From positions 2,931,282-2,995,281 of the forward strand of contig NZ_NKRE01000001.1 of NCBI RefSeq assembly GCF_002705925.1: a DNA stretch of 64,000 bases, read 5' to 3'. This stretch comes from Mycobacterium ostraviense (GTDB lineage: Bacteria; Actinomycetota; Actinomycetes; Mycobacteriales; Mycobacteriaceae). The translations under genes and the position numbers were made by a program. A model generated the notes under the pieces. That model was not told the DNA's origin, did not search any database, and was given only the letters and a program-made list of their open reading frames with translations. Numbering within the stretch: the stretch's first letter is position 1; each line of letters starts with the position of its first letter. Positions 60,964-64,000 of the stretch are shown here, in pieces.

Positions 60964-63362
60964 ACCCGATGCTCTTCTTCGACCCGACGGTCGGGCGCAC
61001 CATGCTGTTGGGTGTGCCGGGCCGGGGGCGGGTCGGGGCGATCCAGGTCGGCGCGGTCGGGCTGGCCGCGGAACCGGTGCCAAAGCCGCCGTCCGGCCAG
61101 TGTCACCAGCACTGCCGCGGCGGTGAGAGTGATGGCGAACAGCACCTTGCCGTAGGCGTTGGAGTGCACCGACAACCGCACCGGTTCACCCAGCGCCATG
61201 CCGTCGGGCGTCTTGAGCGCGACGTCGATGGCGACCCGCTGGGTGAAGTTGACTTCGATAGGTACCCGCAGCGGCAGATATCCGGGCGGCAGCTCGATTT
61301 GCCCGATGTCGGTGACCGTCATGCCGGGCGGAGCATCGACCTGCAGCTTGACCCGGATGGGTACGGCCAGACCGTTATGCAGCGCCAGGGGAAGCGGACT
61401 GTGTTCGGTCGCCAGGGTGTAGGAGCCGCCCGGGTTGACGATGGTGACCGCACCGAAGAAGTCGTTGATGGTGTTGCCGACCACCGCCAGCCGCTGCTGG
61501 GCCAGGCCGTTGCGGGTATCCGGTGGCACCGACTGGCTCAGCGCGCGCAGCATGTCCTCGCGAAGCGGCGCGGTGTATTGCACGCCGGTCAGCCCGGTGC
61601 GGTCATCGGTGGTCAGCGCCGCGGTGAGCTTCCACAATCGGCCGACTTGGCTGGCGATCTGCGAGGTGATGTCGTCGCTGAACCGGCCGCGGGCGGTCGC
61701 GGGGTTGGCCTCGGTGCCCGGGGGCTGCGGTGGCTCGGTGTGCGCCGCCGCGTCGGCGATCAGCGCAGGCAGCGGACGCGGCACGGCCAGTCCGGCGTGA
61801 ATGGTGGTGGCCAGGGCGGTCAGGATGGCCTGCGCGTCGTCGCCCTGCAGGTTCCACGTCGCCGGTGGCACCAGGATCTGGGTGCGTGGGGCGGCATCCG
61901 GGTACAGGCTGCGCCACAGCACGGCACCCAAGGCGTCCTCGCGGCGGGCGGTGGCCGAGTCGTGACTGATGCGAACCGACAGCGACGAGTCGAGGTAGGT
62001 GGGAACGATCGGGTTGGCGCCGGCCGCGGCCAGCGCGGCGCCGACGGCCGGGTCGAACGGCGCCGCGACCAGCTGCGGGGACAGCCGCCGGGGGGTGATA
62101 TCGGGGTTGGCGGAGGTTCCTTGAGCCGTTTCCGGGGCGGCAAAGTCGGCGGCCGCGATCGCGACCATGCCATCGTTGGCGCTCAGCAGGTCGACACCAC
62201 GGGTGGTCAACGGCCCGTCCGGCATCAGGGTTGCACCCCGCACGGAGTTGATGTCGAGGATCTTGTCGACGATGTCGCCGGCGCTCAGGGTGGCGATCGC
62301 GCTCAACCCGGGGTCGTTGACCCGCTGCAAGGCGTCCAGGTCGGCCTGGGAATACGGAAGCGGTGCCACGCAGGTGCGATGAGCCAGCGCGCGCAGCCGG
62401 TTCAGCCAGATAGTGGCCGCGGTTTGGCCCGTTCCCGGGTGGGTCGAGGTGCCGGGCAACTGCCCGGGGCCGTCGGGCGAGTCGGACACCACATAGCCGG
62501 CAGTCATCGCGTTGACGGTGACGAGCAGATCCGGATCGACTGCCAGACACAGCGCGCGGGTGACGGCGCCCTCGGGGTCGACGTCGCGGCTGGTGGCGAG
62601 CTCGGCCGCGGAAAGCAGGGTGTCGAGTCGGCCGCCGTTGGCCAGCGAGTTGGCCAGGTCGTCGTCGACGAGCCGCACCGGAATAGTGCCGCCCGGGACG
62701 CCGGGGGCCAGCCGGGGCCGGTCAGCGAGCGGCCACAGCATGGTGATCCATACCGGCTTGGTGGTTTCCGGTGCGACGGCGGTGTCGTAGGCCGCTGACT
62801 TATCGGACTTGTCGGGGGGCACTCCCACGACGGGCAGCAGGAACCGGGCGTTGTCGAGGCGGGCGGGGGCCCCGTAGTCGGGTGTCCCGTTGACGTTGAC
62901 CAGGATCGGGAAGATACCGGGTTGGTCGATGGTCAACGACGGCTTGGTCAGCGATCGTAGCGGAGCGGACAGGGTGAACCCCGCCCCGTGTCCGCGCTGC
63001 AGTTCCGGGGCGACGGTGACGAAGTCGGCGGCCGGCTGGTATTGGTCGGTGGTGCCGTCGAGCGAGGTGCGCAAGGCCGCCGACGACGTGACGGTCCCGG
63101 CATGCTCGAGCCGGACCATCACGTCACGGACCGGGCGGTCACCGATGTTGGTCACCGTGCCGCTGACGGTGACCACCGGGTCGCTGGTGGTGGTGACGAC
63201 GTCCGGGGTCACCTGATCGATGCGCACCTGCACGAAGGGCGTGGGGGTGGGCTCACCCGCGGTCGCACGCGGTGCTTGCAGCACGCCCGCGAAACCGGCC
63301 ACGATGCCGATCACGGCGGCGAGGCGCCACAAACCGGCCCAAGGCACTCGCAACGCAGTCAC
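60960..63362 (-). CDS. DUF6049 membrane-anchored extracytoplasmic protein (Rv3909 homologue)
   Basis: An 800-residue protein. N-terminal signal/anchor ([20 protein letters not shown], about 10-30), a large extracytoplasmic region with beta-rich ends ([20 protein letters not shown]) and a C-terminal membrane helix ([20 protein letters not shown]) with a short basic tail. GTG start ([12 protein letters not shown]) overlaps the mutT4 stop; its stop overlaps murJ. Coupling with MurJ suggests an envelope role, but no catalytic motif is recognised. Confidence 0.9.
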   Translation of the reverse strand: MTALRVPWAGLWRLAAVIGIVAGFAGVLQAPRATAGEPTPTPFVQVRIDQVTPDVVTTTSDPVVTVSGTVTNIGDRPVRDVMVRLEHAGTVTSSAALRTSLDGTTDQYQPAADFVTVAPELQRGHGAGFTLSAPLRSLTKPSLTIDQPGIFPILVNVNGTPDYGAPARLDNARFLLPVVGVPPDKSDKSAAYDTAVAPETTKPVWITMLWPLADRPRLAPGVPGGTIPVRLVDDDLANSLANGGRLDTLLSAAELATSRDVDPEGAVTRALCLAVDPDLLVTVNAMTAGYVVSDSPDGPGQLPGTSTHPGTGQTAATIWLNRLRALAHRTCVAPLPYSQADLDALQRVNDPGLSAIATLSAGDIVDKILDINSVRGATLMPDGPLTTRGVDLLSANDGMVAIAAADFAAPETAQGTSANPDITPRRLSPQLVAAPFDPAVGAALAAAGANPIVPTYLDSSLSVRISHDSATARREDALGAVLWRSLYPDAAPRTQILVPPATWNLQGDDAQAILTALATTIHAGLAVPRPLPALIADAAAHTEPPQPPGTEANPATARGRFSDDITSQIASQVGRLWKLTAALTTDDRTGLTGVQYTAPLREDMLRALSQSVPPDTRNGLAQQRLAVVGNTINDFFGAVTIVNPGGSYTLATEHSPLPLALHNGLAVPIRVKLQVDAPPGMTVTDIGQIELPPGYLPLRVPIEVNFTQRVAIDVALKTPDGMALGEPVRLSVHSNAYGKVLFAITLTAAAVLVTLAGRRLWHRFRGQPDRADLDRPDPPPARHTQQHGAPDRRVEEEHRV

Positions 63363-64000
63363 GGCCCGTGCGAGTTCTTTCGGCTCGGCGGCGATCCGTC
63401 GGCGTGCCGGGTGCGTGAGTGGGTCTGCGGCCGTCGCCGCGGTGAGCTGGGCGGAAGCGGGGGAAGTGCGGCCGGGCCGTCGGTCTGCAGTTTGTCGATC
63501 AGTTCGTCGGCCACCTCGGCCAGGCGGCGTTCGTCGGCGTAGGCCAGCCGGGACGGCAGCTCCCGGATCGGCACCCAGGCCACCTCGGCGACCTCGAGAT
63601 CGTCGTCGGAAAGCTCGCCGCCCGAAAAGCGCATCAGATAGTGATGCACGGTCTTGTGCACCCGGCGGCCGTCGGTGACGAACCAGTAGTCGATGCGACC
63701 CAGCGCGGCCAGCACGCTGCCGCGGATTCCGGTTTCCTCGGCGACCTCGCGGATCGCGGTCTGTTCGGCCGTCTCGCCCATTTCGATGTGGCCCTTGGGC
63801 AGCGACCACAGCATGCGTCCGCGTCGGTCGATGCGGCCGATCAGCGCCGCGACCTGCTCGTCACGCGGCCCGTCGATACCGTCGATGACCAGGCCTCCGG
63901 CGGATGTCTCGTGCACCGTGCGCAGCCGGTCCGGACGGCCGCGACGCGAGCGCGGCCGGGCAGGTCTTGCCGATGACGGGGTGGCGGCGCCGTTGCCGGC
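63359..64000 (-). CDS. mutT4: Nudix hydrolase MutT4, 5' end outside window
   Basis: The frame runs off the window end. A Nudix box is intact: [20 protein letters not shown] followed by TGI (Gx5Ex7REUxEExGU). The domain begins at [17 protein letters not shown] and ends near LIDKL; a Pro/Ser/Arg tail follows. About 28 codons of a basic N-terminal extension lie before the GTG at the VHETSAGG position, matching the longer M. tuberculosis Rv3908 (248 aa), so the true start is probably beyond the window. It hydrolyses nucleoside diphosphate derivatives. Confidence 0.92.
   Translation of the reverse strand, partial: AGNGAATPSSARPARPRSRRGRPDRLRTVHETSAGGLVIDGIDGPRDEQVAALIGRIDRRGRMLWSLPKGHIEMGETAEQTAIREVAEETGIRGSVLAALGRIDYWFVTDGRRVHKTVHHYLMRFSGGELSDDDLEVAEVAWVPIRELPSRLAYADERRLAEVADELIDKLQTDGPAALPPLPPSSPRRRPQTHSRTRHADGSPPSRKNSHGP

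Noticed and set aside
60969..62798. Plus-strand open frame (609 codons) opposite the Rv3909-like gene
   Set aside because: Low-complexity Gly/Arg/Gln text and no start signal; the minus-strand gene is supported by a signal peptide, a C-terminal helix and overlaps with mutT4 and murJ.

Overview
The window is the replication-origin region of a Mycobacterium chromosome, written in the orientation that puts dnaA on the minus strand. GC-rich codon use, PE/PPE genes, whiB5, the PknA/PknB/PstP cluster, CwsA, CrgA, CwlM and the MurJ-pseudokinase fusion all point to Mycobacterium. Gene order is essentially that of M. tuberculosis Rv0029-Rv0001 followed by Rv3924c-Rv3908, read in reverse. Several insertions, and a gyrA intein carrying an endonuclease domain, argue against the M. 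tuberculosis complex. A slow-growing non-tuberculous species is the best guess; I cannot name it.

Layout. 0-5.5 kb: Rv0023-Rv0029-like genes (EspC-like protein, DUF4226-type proteins, NlpC/P60 protein, XRE regulator) and divergent whiB5. 5.6-11.9 kb: accessory block (acyl-CoA dehydrogenase, pirin, small acetyltransferase, PPE-PPW protein, ammonium transporter, OmdA-like protein), ending at tRNA-Leu(CAG). 12.3-22.3 kb: fhaA-fhaB-pstP-rodA-pbpA-pknA-pknB, the growth and cell-division signalling operon. 22.3-28.2 kb: pabA/trpG, a DUF881 protein, crgA, a PH-domain protein, ppiA, cwsA, an inserted amidohydrolase, tRNA-Ala, tRNA-Ile and the Rv0007 homologue. 28.4-32.7 kb: second accessory block (kup, DUF1918, two tandem paralogues of unknown function). 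32.8-44 kb: gyrA (with intein), gyrB, dciA-like, recF, dnaN, oriC, dnaA. 44.4-50.1 kb: rpmH-rnpA-yidD-yidC-khpB-rsmG-parA-parB with two parS sites. 50.5-64 kb: Rv3916c homologue, cwlM, a decayed ESX-3-like cassette carrying an internally deleted IS3-family element, trxC-trxB, rsmA-sigM, murJ, the Rv3909 homologue and mutT4 (cut by the window end).

How the genes work together. DnaA, DnaN, RecF, the DciA-like protein, gyrase and ParAB-parS form the initiation and segregation module. A peptidoglycan control circuit is split across both flanks of oriC: PknA/PknB/PstP with RodA/PbpA, FhaA and CrgA/CwsA on one side, CwlM and MurJ on the other. Family knowledge links them: PknB phosphorylates CwlM and the MurJ pseudokinase domain, and FhaA binds phospho-MurJ.

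The least expected items are the IS-scarred PE-PPE-EsxH remnant with its 264-bp MITE-like element at 53 kb, the uncharacterised paralogue pair beside gyrA, a pair of DnaA-box-like sites at 24.3 kb, and the repeats in the whiB5 upstream region.
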